Shown: in pieces, positions 36,877-48,206 of the stretch
Numbering within the stretch: position 1 is the stretch's first letter
Layout of the letters: each line of letters opens with the position of its first letter
NCBI GenBank assembly: GCA_020086605.1
Contig: JACBWW010000007.1
Span: 20,343,752 to 20,407,751 of the forward strand
From: Lanius collurio
Lineage: Eukaryota; Chordata; Aves; Passeriformes; Laniidae
Direction of reading: 5' to 3'
DNA length: 64,000 bases
Translations under genes and position numbers: made by a program
Notes under the pieces: generated by a model
Told to the model about the DNA's origin: nothing
What the model saw: only the letters and a program-made list of their open reading frames with translations
The model's database searches: none

Positions 36877-37188
36877 TGTTTGCCCAGAAGATGAGTGTCG
36901 CTGTAGGACACGAAAGCACACGCGTGTTCACACAGCTGAAGGTGAGAGTGAAAAGAGGAAGTTTATTTTCTGACTCCACTATTTATAGCTTTACAAAAGA
37001 GACAGGGATTGGAGAGTGAAAGAGCCACCTCTCCAATGACACTGGACAGGCTACCAATCCATCAGCTTCTCTCCACCTCTATGAAGGAATGCAAAACAAC
37101 TGAGTGTTTACAGAACAAAGCATGGGAAAGCGTGTAACTAGAATGTAAACATCAGAAGGCTAAAAGATTTCTAAAAAACAGGGCGACA
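36877..37188 (-). mobile_element. Short retroviral LTR (about 312 bp, minus strand)
   Basis: On the minus strand it starts TGTCGCCCTG and ends GGGCAAACA, so the termini form an imperfect inverted repeat (TGT..GCCC). A TATA-like CTATAAATAG (36979-36988) is followed within about 20 bp by an AATAAA signal (36962-36967). This close spacing places the polyadenylation signal near or before the start site, as in short-R alpha- and betaretroviral LTRs. Its length is close to that of alpharetroviral LTRs. No clean target duplication was found; AGAT occurs at both edges but only with a one-base shift. No internal genes are adjacent. The 67-codon plus-strand frame at 36816-37019 is a shadow. Confidence 0.75.
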
Positions 37189-40178
37189 GATGAATTCTGC
37201 CTGAAGAAAATAAAACTTTTTATGCATGTATAGTGAAAACAGTTTTGAACTATATTTTCTCTCCTAATGTAGCACTCTATAAATGCACACCAATTAACAT
37301 GGAAATAGAAACATGAAGTAATAATTAGAAGGCATATTTTTACTGTATGTTTTTCATGTGCTACCTAGCCATGGAAGGTAAGACTTTCCTTTAGGACCTC
37401 TAAGTGCAGTGAGTAAAACCTTACATTCAACAGCATTTGAAATCAACAAAACTATTTGACTGCCCTGGGTTTTTCTTCAGGTTAATGCTATTTTTCTTCA
37501 ACAGCATAGCAGTCAGTGCTGCATCGAAACAGTACAACTGTAGGAAACCCAGTCACATCTGGGCTGTAAAATAGCCAGATCAGACATGATTGGTATATTG
37601 AATTATGTGAAGATTGCTGTGGCTGAAAAGAGAATAGTTTATCTTGTCATGGAAAAAGAAAGCTTAATTTCCTCATATCTTGGGGATCCTGTGCTAAGGA
37701 GAGAGTTGCTGGCCACTTAATGGTAGGAAAAAATATTCAGTGTTCAAGGATAGTTTTCTTTTACCAGACAGGAGCTGGCAGAATGACTCACAAATTACGA
37801 TCATGATGATGTTTGCTGTCAACAAATTTGACACTGCAGAGGACATGACAGTGATTCTTTGAGAAAGATATGTTATGCAAGTGAATTTTCCCCAAGTAAA
37901 GGTACTTATAAACATTTATATTTATGCGTAAATGCCAGTGTGGGTATTTTTTTTTTTTTAACTATATTATTCCCTCTTGGAAGGAAGAGATGAATAAGAC
38001 TAAAATAGAAAGAGAATAATTGCTCCACCTTCCACCCCAAGCATTTTGCTAAGCCTTTGAAAGCATCCTTGGTCAAGTTTCAGAGGTCATGCTGAACCGT
38101 GAGAAATAACTAATTTTTGTTTAAGTACTGTTTATTACAGCTAATTACAGCCAATTACAGCCAAGCAGTCATATTTCAGAACAGTCTTCCTACTGATGCT
38201 GCTTTTCCAAAATATTTTCTAATAGCTTTGAAAAATGACTGCACATCACAGCTACTTTTCCCAGAAAGCTATAGAGAAAAATCTAGCCTCTGAAGAAATA
38301 AAATAAGCCTTATTTTTTAATTGACTTTCGGTCAACAAACATAAATCTAGAAATACAAGTAGGACACAATCCACTTTAACCCTTTCCCCAGTAGGTTAAC
38401 AATTTTTCCTGTTTGTGAGACACTGGCTGAACTGTGTTAAACTAGTCTGTTCCATGGCACAAAATGCTGGGGATTTACATTATGCTCTTCTCAAAAAGAA
38501 TGAACATTAATGTTAATTTCAATTATTTACTTCATAATAAATTCTATATTTTAAAAGTGTTTGAGAACATGTATCAGGCCCTCACTTTTTCCTTCCCTTA
38601 AAAAGAAAAAGCTATGCATGACGCCAGATGCCATTCAAGACATACCCTGAAGGGTTTACTTTAGATCCTAGTTTCTGAGGTGAAAAAACATGCACATATC
38701 TTGCTGGAAAAACAGGTAAGGTGAAAACCACATGAAAAATATATATAATATTGCTGCAAAACTCAGCCTGATCCTACAATGCACTTTATCACATTTAGCA
38801 TAAATTAATAAGCGTAATTACATTAAATAAGGAAAAACAATTATAATTTCTTACATTGAGAATGTTTGCTTGAAATCAGCCTTTTTTATTGATTGAGACA
38901 GAGGTTGAATTTTGAACAGAGTACCTTTCAAAGCCTAGTAAATGTAACAGCATCCTGTTTCTTCTCTTGTTCTTCCTTCTGCCTCTGCCTTTACTTTGTC
39001 ACTGATTAGCATACAGTTCCTCTTATTGGAAAGGAACACAGTCCTCATTTGAAATAGAAACATACTTGTGCTAGCATGTTGGCTACTGATTTCAATATCA
39101 GTTAATCTTACCTTTGGCACTTTTTTCCCCTAATGACTTGTTGAATATATTCCCTGGGAAACAGGTAAACATGGTCAAAACTACAGCAGACAGAAAAAAA
39201 ATATTATATCTAATGTTTTTATACACTGGCACAGTGAAAAGCTGCAATATATGAATTGATATGGTTTTCCTCTCTCTCAGACTTTAAACATATTTCATTT
39301 ACAGTGTTAAAAATTCTGCCCATGCCTCTCTGACAGTCAGATTCTATCAAAGTCATTCCAAAAGACAAGTGTAGGCAAAAGCAAAGCTAAAACCTCCAAA
39401 ACAGTTTGTATCAGACAACAAGAGGACACAAAGACAGTATTTTTTCTCTTTATTCAACATTGATATTGTGATCTAAATTATATAAAGAAAATACCACTAA
39501 TGAAATACGCTTCAGAGAAATTGTCCAGAGTCAGCTTTTTTTTTTTTTCCTCCCAATCTGCTTTTCTATAGGGGTAGTTTATAACCTATCAGCTTTTATT
39601 TTCAAATTTTACCTCACACATAGGAGGTATCAAATATTTGGTATATTTAAATCTGTTTGTACTCATTGCTCTAATCTTTATGCAAGTACTTGTCCATTTA
39701 AATTAGGATGATGTGAATGTATCAGTTTTCCTTCAATGTGTTACTTCAGAACATTTCAGTATTGTGATAAAATGAGTACTACCTACTACATTTCCACTTA
39801 TTTTTTCCATATATTCCCCAGTGGAATGAAGCATGTCTAAAATCTCTTGGTGTCCATAGCTGATGCTTGACAGTGTGAGAAGCTGGGAACATGAGAAGGA
39901 CAGATTTTCATTGCAGTGAATTTAAACTCTTCCTTGTCAGAGGACTGCCCCTGGTATCGAAGTCAGCTAGAGAAAAAACACCACAGAAGACAGATCAGGT
40001 TGAGAGAGCTGTTAATCATTATGCTGGTCCAGACAGAGTTAACTCACAAAATATTTAATTTCCTCTAAGCATTGTCCATTTGATATAGCATCAACTACTC
40101 TAGCATTGTTGAGAGGGTAAAAACTAACAAGGTTTTTCTAAGAAAATAATCTTGAGTCAACCCAGTATGTAGAAAAAA
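37189..40178. other. A+T-rich unique DNA
   Basis: No gene supported. Contains a 10-bp tandem repeat at 38134-38163 (listed separately) and T runs near 37949 and 39538. Confidence 0.5.
38134..38163. repeat. 10-bp tandem repeat, three copies
   Basis: ATTACAGCTA, ATTACAGCCA, ATTACAGCCA in direct succession; one substitution separates the first unit from the other two. Confidence 0.9.
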
Positions 40179-40548
40179 TGGTTCCGCGTGACACAGTCAG
40201 TTCGGGTGATCTCTACAGTCCAAGGCAGCTCCTGAAATGTGCAGTTTATTTGCAAGGGTCGTGGGTGCAGGAGCTCTGCTTAAGCTGCCAGCCACAGCTT
40301 AGAGCGTGCCCCAGAGCGAGAGAGCATAAGAGAGAAGAGTAGAGAGCTTAAGAGCCCTAAAAGTCTGGTTACATGATATTATATCTCTTCTTATACTGAA
40401 TATGGTAATAGTACAACATCCAATCAGTAGAAGACAGAAATCCTTATAGAATTTACATACAACCTATCAAAACTACTACATTACCATACCATGTTACATT
40501 TTAACTCCTAAAAACTACTTCCTAAAACTACTTTTTTCTTCCCTGCCA
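40179..40548 (-). mobile_element. Retroviral LTR (about 370 bp, minus strand)
   Basis: On the minus strand the segment probably starts TGGCAGGGAAG and ends GCGGAACCA. An AATAAA signal lies at 40245-40250, about 65 bp before the 3' end, followed by a CpG-bearing terminal part. CpG retention (for example near 40185-40310) contrasts with flanking DNA and suggests a fairly young copy. The presumed 5' edge carries a perfect hairpin CCCTGCCA-CGC-TGGCAGGG (40541-40559), so the exact terminus is uncertain. No target duplication was found, and no internal genes lie next to it. Confidence 0.68.
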
Positions 40549-42769
40549 CGCTGGCAGGGTTTCTCTGACCCTTGGACTTTTCTGTTTGCTGAAGCATCCT
40601 CTTCTTTGCTAAAGACATTGTTCAATCAAGAGGGATTCTCCTTCAGCTGGCTAGCCCATTGTTTTTTGGTTGTACAGTAACTAACAGCTTGGTATCCTAT
40701 CTCAAAGCTAGCTTTCATTTCTATTTTGCTTACAGGTTTTATATTTTCAGAATCTTTTGCCAAGCAGTCATATTTATAAGGTTGCCCTATTTCATCCTCC
40801 CCAACACCAGTAGAATTTTCACTAAAATAAAACCCCAAAAAAACCCCAAGAAAATAATTTGTATTTGTGGAAGGTGAATATGTAATTATCAGAAAGGCAA
40901 GCTGTGTGCATCACAGTCTGTCCTTGTCATAGTCCAGAAAAAAAAGACAGGTGGATATACTAACACGCAAAACCAGCTCTCAGGTAAAGCAGGTAAAGGC
41001 ATTTCAACCATATGTATTGTTATATTAGCCATTTCATATAAAAAAAAACAAACCAAACCAAAACAACAAACCAAACATGGTATTTGCAGTGTCTGCAACA
41101 AATGAAGAATATTTCTTTTTTTAAGGGAACTCCAAATAATCCACATTGACTGTCAACAAACCCTGATATGATCATTGGAGCCTTACACAGGATTGGTCAG
41201 TCAACCTAGTCCACCTCACAAACAGCTCTCTAACAGCAACCTCAAGACTGTACTCACTACATGTTCATGGAAACACCCTAGAAGAATTTTCTTTGGCATA
41301 GAGAGAGAGTTGAAGTGCCTGCACTTTTAAAATTCATTAGCATGGTGGTAGTCAATTCGAAAAATTAAATAAAATAAAATAAGAGGAAGAATATGTTCTG
41401 AAACCGTTATTTTTCTGATTTTGTATTCAAGCAGAACTTTTAAGCAGTAGAAACTTTTAATGATTTTTTTTTTTTAATTTGGAATAAAAACTTGCCATTT
41501 TCATATTTTCTTGGATTTGGTTATTTTTGTTTATTAATTTGGTTTTGTTTGGTTTTTCTCTTGCTTTTTTTTAAATCTTCATTTGCTCTTTCTCTATTTT
41601 TAACCAGAATATTTCTTGACCTAAATGACTTGTTTCATTAAATCTGCTAAATCAGAACCACCTTTTCTAAGGAAACAATGCATTTGGCCAGATACGTTCC
41701 AGAAAAGTGCTTTTAACAATGCAATATTTAAAGACCGTTCACAAAAGAAACCCCTATCAAATGGAAAAAGAACATCATTATGTTCTTGTTCACTCACCCC
41801 TTTTCTGCCTTTGGTTATGTCGTGGTTGCTACCACTGCATTGCTCTCTGACTCTAGTTTGAGTGTCTCACACTGCAGCTTGGTCTCAGTCCATTCTATTT
41901 GGAGATTGGGACCTGTTAACAGAAAAGGATTAAATCAAATGTCTGTCAGCAGTCTGAAAATCCATGCTCTAGCCATAATGATTCACCTACATGGTATATG
42001 AGACTCTGAAAAAAAATCTTATGCCAAGGCTATGACAAACTACTTCAGTGGATCATGGTTCAATTTCTAAACCAAAAAAGAAGTTTGGCACCAAAATGCA
42101 GTTGACTTCAGAATAATGAATGTGTGGGAAAGTAATTGCTGTTCAAGTCGAATATGGAAGAACTGTTTCTTTTGGTGAATGTTCAGTTCAATCTTCATTG
42201 CTTATTCCACCCTTGGTCTCCCGAGATGAGACTTCTTTCAGAGCTACCAAATAAATTGAAAATGACTTGCAATTTATTTAGAAGGCAGGTACCCCTGACT
42301 TGGGTTTGATTTGAAATGGAGTAGAGACACAGAAAATAAATACTAAGATGTTCTAATAACAGCAATTTCCTGAAAAAAAAGTATCCACACTTATTAAATG
42401 AATATATTTATCAATTTGTTCCTTGGACTGCAGAATAAGCTTATCTAGATCTCTGGAATTTGTGAGGCAAATTGTAATGCATAATGTCAATATCTTAGCA
42501 AAATAGTAAGCTGAGATTTTTGCAGCAGAACTACATATTGCATGATCATTAGTATCTGCTATAATAAAATTAATCCCACTGAATGAAACCTGATCCTAAC
42601 TGTTTTTTTGAACAGTTCGAAGGTGGTGTTTTCAAGTCCATTAACTGCAAGCCCCATGTTTTAACTTGTGATTATCCCTCAGAAAAAAACCCAAAGCAAA
42701 TCAAGCTTCTCCTTTTTTTTCCCAGCGTGGCATTCCACTGCAGGGAACTGCTGAGAGTTCCTTTAAAAA
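40549..42769. other. A+T-rich unique DNA
   Basis: No gene supported. A/C-rich tracts at 40826-40849 and 41041-41076 and a T run at 41466 are the only low-complexity features. An inverted repeat GGAACT-GCTGAG-AGTTCC lies at 42744-42761, next to the following LTR. Confidence 0.5.
41041..41076. repeat. A/C-rich low-complexity tract
   Basis: Units such as AAACAAACCAAACC on the plus strand, of the same type as the other A/C-rich tracts in the window. Confidence 0.9.
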
Positions 42770-43599
42770 TGGATGGTCGGGAAACGGAATAAGCCAAACG
42801 AGGCAAACACTGTATCTGAGAACTGTTTATTGACAACAAAAGGAGAAGGAAAAGGAGTTGTCCGAGCGAAAAACGGCTAGAGGAGACAGAAGAGAAGAAA
42901 GGAAAACGTAAAAGGCCTGGGGGAGAGGAGAGAGAGGGGCCAGAGAGGAAAGGAGGGCGTTACCGCAGCGAGGCAGCGCTGTCGCTGTCCCGGCGGGGCG
43001 GTGCGCGCTGCCTGCCCGTGGGAGGGGCGGGCACCACGGGCGCGGCTCCCGCGACGACGGCTCCGGACACGCCGTGCTCGGACGGGAGGAGCCTGGACAG
43101 GGTCACGGTGACCGGCGGGCAGCGATGGCTGGATCGGGGCAGCAGGGCTGGAAGCCGGCAGCCCAGGCAAGGCGGCGGTCAGGAGCGCAGGGCGGCGGGA
43201 CCGGTGCGAGGGCGAGGCAGCGGGGGCAGGAGAGCCAGAGGGCAGCCTGGGGCCGGGGCAGAGGAGGGAGCGAGCAGGAGCAGCGAACGATGGCTGCTCC
43301 TCCAGCCAGCAGCAACGCAGTTGGTTTTTATACAGCCCGGGTCCCTCCCAAAATCCGCCCGAGCACAGGGAGCCATTTCCTTTCTTTGCCGTCCACTGCT
43401 AGAGACCTCTTCACGACCTGATGGGAGAAGCCCCTCCGCAGTGTCTCCTACTGCCTGCCTCACGGGAGCTGCTGCCGGGCGATGTCCTGCCAGAGACAAG
43501 GCTTCTTCCAGTTGCCTCCTGTGTGTGACACCCCTCCTCCACAGGCCTCTGACAACCAGTGCTGAGGCATAACAAAACTGAGTTGGCTCCTCACAACCA
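42770..43599 (-). mobile_element. Young, CpG-rich retroviral LTR (about 830 bp, minus strand)
   Basis: On the minus strand it starts TGGTTGTGAGGAG and ends GACCATCCA, so its termini form an imperfect inverted repeat. A TATA box (TATAAAAA; plus-strand 43325-43332) is followed by about 500 bp of very G+C- and CpG-rich sequence, then an AATAAA signal (42826-42831) about 55 bp before the end. High CpG content in a CpG-poor genome indicates recent insertion or lack of methylation. Open frames of 70-184 codons on both strands (43018-43610) are rich in A, R, G and P and result from base composition; I do not call genes. No clear target duplication is visible and no retroviral internal region adjoins, so it is solo or truncated. 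Confidence 0.8.
43325..43332 (-). promoter_or_regulatory. TATA box of the minus-strand LTR
   Basis: TATAAAAA on the minus strand, followed after about 30 bp by the start of the CpG-rich part. This is the normal place for an LTR promoter; transcription would run leftwards. Confidence 0.65.
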
Positions 43600-43615
43600 G
43601 GAATATCCATGCCAT

Positions 43616-44369
43616 TGTTGTAGATGGGTCAAAATTCATAAGAAATTAAAACACTATAAATGTAATAAGTTATTAATGTGAGATCTAAAATGTAAACTAT
43701 ATCTTGTAAATTGTATATATGTTTAAACTTAGTTGTGTTCAGAGTACACCTTGGCAAGTCTCATGACATCTTGCTCAAGGAAGGTACTAATTAACATAAG
43801 AAGTGCAGGCAAGCTCAAGGGATGACCTCAGACCCATGATTTCCATCTGAAAGAAGCAAGAGATAGGATCTGCTGCTCCCTGGACATTGCTGATGAATGG
43901 ACCTATTACTCAAGATACCTCATTGTCATCATATAAGGATTTCTTGGAAAGATCATCATATGCTAGGATGAGTTACTGGAAACCATCAACCAGAACACAA
44001 AGAGAATCCTTGGACACATCAACATCTAAATGGACCACTGAGCACTGGACCTGAGTATCATCAAGAATGAAAAAGACAATGGATTTCATAGCCAAGAGCA
44101 AGAAAAACAGTATAAAAACTGGACTCAAACATCTCAAAGGTGTGCACTTACCTCTCTGAACTGCTGGTGGTCAGAGCTGTGTATGTGTCACCCAGGGTCA
44201 AGAACCTAGGCTTGGCCCTGCTTTCTTATATAGTGGCTGATTTTGATTGTCAATTTGATTGAAATAAATTTTATTTGTTTTTATATTAATAATTTGGCTT
44301 GCGCAAATTATTAATCCGATGAAATGGACATTTCATTTATAATACCGTTCGGATCAGTTTTGTATTACA
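43616..44369 (+). mobile_element. Retroviral LTR (about 750 bp, plus strand)
   Basis: Likely termini are TGTTGTAGATGGG and TTTTGTATTACA, which form a short inverted repeat. A TATA box (TATAAAAA, 44111-44117) and an AATAAA signal (44263-44268) about 150 bp apart define a short R region. The terminal 100 bp retain several CpGs. The LTR starts only about 17 bp from the start of the minus-strand LTR, so the two point away from each other. No target duplication or internal genes were found. The family is not recognised with confidence; an ERVL or ERV1 origin is equally possible. Confidence 0.7.
44111..44117 (+). promoter_or_regulatory. TATA box of the plus-strand LTR
   Basis: TATAAAA preceded by an A-rich stretch, 152 bp upstream of an AATAAA signal inside the same LTR. 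Confidence 0.55.
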
Positions 44370-45546
44370 GTCTTCCCTTACTGGAAGAATGTAACACAAA
44401 AGAAAATTGACAAGCAGCTACCTCTTATGACTGAGCAACTCAGTGAGCAGATTTGTAGGCACACTGATTTGAAAACATATCTATACCCTTTATCCTGTGT
44501 TGGTTCTGCATGGACAGGTTCCACTTCTGCTGGAATTTTTTCCCCTCTAGGTTTTATAGATAATGGGCTCAGACAAGGCCTGTGAATCTGCTATCAGAGC
44601 TGTAATTGCAGGATTGGAGCTCCTATTGCTCTTTCTTTCACCCTCTATATTTACAGATACATAAACCTGCTTGAAACACTTGTTGAGCAGAAAGTTTATC
44701 TGCTGCACTTCAGCAGTACAGCACAGATATTATTATGCGAGGGAAGTTGCAAAATTGGTTGGAATACCTTGGGAAACACTTAAGTTGGTACAAAATGGTA
44801 GCATCTGGACTAGTCATGTCTGAGATAGGTTGGTAGGTAGACAGATAGAAATGTATATATATATATATTCTTGAAAGTAACATTTTGTGTTATAATAGAT
44901 GAACGTATGGAAATTCCAAATTTTTTTCAGGAAATAACAATACATTCCAGGGGAATGACAGTGCAGTGAAAGCTCATTTTATGTTTTAATGCTCAGTAAG
45001 TTGCTCTCTAACAGATTTCCATTTAAAGATGTTTTCAAAAAGCTGTTTGTTTTAAATATGTGATAGATAATATTCTCTATCTAAATAATTATTTTACAGA
45101 TTTATTTCCTTCCAAATTATTTTCACAAGGACGATTACTCATCTATCTCTTCACAGGGGAAAGAAATAGATATGGATTTACAAATGACAAGAAAAAAAAT
45201 CTTGGCTATGCTTGTAATAATTTAGTTTTGATTTCATTAAAAACTTACTAGAAATACTTCCAGTAACGGAATTAGAGATCAGAGAATCATTGCTTTAGGT
45301 CACCTGTCTGGTTCCAGCCAGAGCTCAGGAACTCCAAAACTTTTCACTGTTATTTTATCCATGCTTTGAAAAGATTCAGGCCACTGTCAGGACACACCTC
45401 TTACCCCATTCCATCTTTGCTTTCTGCATTTTTCTTAATTCCAGAATATATCCAAAGAAGGGTTGCAATAAATTAAGAGGGGGAAAAAAGGAAGTGGCAC
45501 TACTTTTTTGAATTACTTTTATGATTACACAAACACTAATGTTCAT
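44370..45546. other. A+T-rich unique DNA
   Basis: No gene supported. A short TA repeat lies at 44853-44868. Confidence 0.5.
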
Positions 45547-45753
45547 ACCATGAAGCTGAGTCAGGGGAGGTTTGGGGTTGATATTAAGGTTTTTCATGCA
45601 GAGGGTGGTTGAGCACTGGAGGCCCTCAGGGAAGTGGTCCCAATACCAAGCCTGTCAGGCATATGGTGGGATTCTTGGGATGTCCTGTGCATGGCCAGGA
45701 ATTGGACTTGATGATCCTGATGGGTCTCTTCCAACTCGGCATATTCTATGATT
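45547..45753 (+). mobile_element. CR1 LINE 3' end fragment
   Basis: Blocks in order: 'atgaagctgagtcaggggaggttt', 'gcagagggtggttgagcactgga', 'agggaagtggtcccaataccaagcctg', 'ggatgtcctgtgcatggccagga', 'ttggacttgatgatcctgatgggtctcttccaact', and the tail ATATTCTATGATTACT. This is the usual avian CR1 3' end, 5'-truncated to about 205 bp, with an internal deletion after 'cctgtcagg' relative to the family pattern. Confidence 0.9.
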
Positions 45754-46858
45754 ACTTACTAGGCTAGAATGGCTCTTGTGAATTTATGGTTTTTGCCCTC
45801 AGTCAGTGAGTCCAAAAATGAATCTTAGCAGCAAGGAACTAGTGAAAAACAAGGAAGCTAGAGTTACAACCTATTCCATGTGTACCTCTTTAATGCCAAA
45901 AAGATAAGGGGAGGCAAATACATGGCTATGGCAGCTCTCCATTATCAGACAATCCCTTCTTTACTGAGCTAATCCTATAGTGCCTGTTAAAATGGCTTTA
46001 TGGCTTTAATATACTGGAAAGTTAAGACCAATGGGAGCCTGGAGATTTGGAACAGTAAAACCTTTCCAGATGGAAAAGCTTCTATGATATATCAAGTTCT
46101 CTCAAGCAACACACAACTTTTTCACAAGAGAAAAAAGAAACCTCCACAAAAAGGAAAAAAAAAAAAAAAGCAAGGGAAAAGAAAAGCAAAAGAGGAAGAC
46201 ATTTTGTATTTCGATTTTTCATTTAAATCTTCATTTCATATTTTTATTTGGGGTATGTGATTTAAAACTTCGGTTGAGTAAAAGACGTCACTAGGGAGAA
46301 GGGATTTTCTCAGAGACACTCAGAATGGTTTGATCATCATTCAAATACTGATAAATTACAAGTGTTTACTTGTCCACAGAGAGAATATTTTGGCATTCAC
46401 TCGGCTGTTAAAAAAAGCTCCTTAAAACAGTCCTTTGAACATAGGAATGAGTGCAGCAAGGATAGCAAATGATGCTAGTTTGCGTTGCTAGAAATAGCTA
46501 ATTTAGATGGATGTCATGGTTTGACACAACAGTGGGACCATGCCCCTCACAGGGCTCTCTGACAGTCCAGGTAGAGTGTTCAATTGCTTAATGCTCTCTG
46601 TCTCCACAGAGGTAAAATAACTAAGTAAGGGATGATTTTAATACATCTTTGAACTCTTTTTAATAGATTGAAATTAGAATTTTGAATTTTAAACTTGAAA
46701 TTTCTTTTAATTTCTTCCATAGGATGAGCCTACATTCCTCTTTTGAGTAAAATACTGAAATGTACCCACTTATTACAAAAAAAAAAATCTAACACGACTC
46801 AGTCCTGTGTGAATCATACAAGTTACAGCAAACATGCATGCATTTTTGTGTGGGTCTG
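45754..46858. other. A+T-rich unique DNA
   Basis: No gene supported. The 86-codon frame at 46000-46260 ends in a K-rich stretch encoded by an A-rich tract (46120-46195) and is not convincing. Confidence 0.5.
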
Positions 46859-47451
46859 CGTTGTGGTTTCACCCCAGTCATCAAGCAAGCCCCACGCAGC
46901 TGCTTGCCCACTCCTCCACCAGCAGGACTGGGGAGAGAATTAGAAGGATAAAAGATAGGAGACTCGTGGGTTGAGATAGAGACAGTTTAATTGGGAAAGC
47001 AAAAGCCACTCATGCAAACAGAGCAAAAGAACTAATTCAGTGCTTCCCATGGGCAGATGGGTGTTCAGTCATCTCCAGGAGAGCAGAGACTCATCACACA
47101 TAATGGCGATTTGGGAAGACAAACACCATCACTTCAAATGCCATCTTCTGTCTTCCCTCTTCTCCCAGGTTTGTAGACTGTGCATTATTTTATATGGTAT
47201 GGGAATATTCCTTAGTTCATTTTGGCTCAGCTGCCCTGTCTGAGCCTCCTCCCAACTTCCCATGCATCCTCCCTCTCCTCACCTGCATTGCAATATAAAA
47301 AGCAGAAAAGACCTCGGCTCTGTGCAAGCAGTGCTCAGTAAGAACAAAAAAACCTCTATTGTCAACCCTGTGTTCAGCACAAACCCAAGCCACAACCTCA
47401 TAACAGCCACTGGGAAGAAAATTAACTTTAGCCCAGAAAAAAACCAGCACA
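46859..47451 (-). mobile_element. ERVL-type solo LTR (minus strand)
   Basis: On the minus strand it starts near TGTGCTGGTTTTTTTCTGGG and shows 'gttaattttcttccc', 'gtgttcagcac', 'cagtgctt', 'gggaggaggctcagacagggcagctgagcc', 'ggaatattcccataccata', 'gacagtttaattgggaaag' complement (tail of U5) and ends in 'ggggtgaaaccacaa'. This is the block order of the common avian ERVL LTR. The flanks GTCTG and GTATC are similar but not identical, so the target duplication is eroded or the ends are slightly misplaced. Overlapping minus and plus frames at 47040-47513 belong to the LTR. Confidence 0.85.
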
Positions 47452-48206
47452 GTATCCAAAATCTTATATTTCTATTTTGCACTGGGATTCTTTTGGGAAT
47501 CAATGCATTTTAAAGACTTTTCTTTTGATTGATGTCTTTAACGAGTGTTGAATTCAACTCATTTAATAGACCAACGTTCAAGATATTGTTCTGTACACAA
47601 AGAAGGAAATCCACCATGTATTCCTCTTTCTTATGTAGTAGGGATGTTCCAACTTCTTAGACTTAAAACATCTATAGAATAATTTTAATAGATTTAAGTA
47701 CCACCATGATTTGTATAACCTAAAGTACATTTTAGGGAAAGAAGAAACTAAAGTACATTTCAGGGAAAGTACACTAGTAACCATAAAAATGGAAAGAAAG
47801 TAATCCCCTCCCATATTATTTGTTGTGAGCAAGTCATCATATGGATGAGTTGTTGCTCATCTTCCCTACTACTTCAATAAAGTTTCATTTTATAAAGTGT
47901 TGTCAGATTTATACCAGTAAGAACAGGGATTGAAAATACACATACTTATTAAAGCCTTTCTTTTTTAAGGTTGTTCTTACATTTTAAGTGGAATCAAATG
48001 CTGGTAGAGTGCAATTTTCAAACCTAAACTCCCACATTCACTTTGTAAGGAATGTTATTTTACCTTGTTATGGTAAAACATACATTTATAGGTAATCTGC
48101 TGGCAATATATATATAGCTTCATATCTTTGCATTCATGTTTAGACCACTGATACAGTTACAGCTCTAAGATGATTATAATGGAAGGATAGTTTAGACATA
48201 TCTGTG
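47452..48206. other. A+T-rich unique DNA between two ERVL-type LTRs
   Basis: No primer-binding site, polypurine tract or retroviral frame is visible here, so it is not the interior of a provirus. A 22-bp segment is repeated at 47720-47741 and 47748-47769 with one difference. Confidence 0.55.
47720..47769. repeat. 28-bp-period tandem duplication
   Basis: CTAAAGTACATTTTAGGGAA and CTAAAGTACATTTCAGGGAA, each followed by AG, lie 28 bp apart; a single T/C difference separates them. Confidence 0.88.

Noticed and set aside
43018..43610. Overlapping open frames of 70-184 codons on both strands
   Set aside because: They lie in the CpG-rich part of an LTR with TATA box and AATAAA signal; composition is A/R/G/P-rich in every frame and no domain is recognisable.
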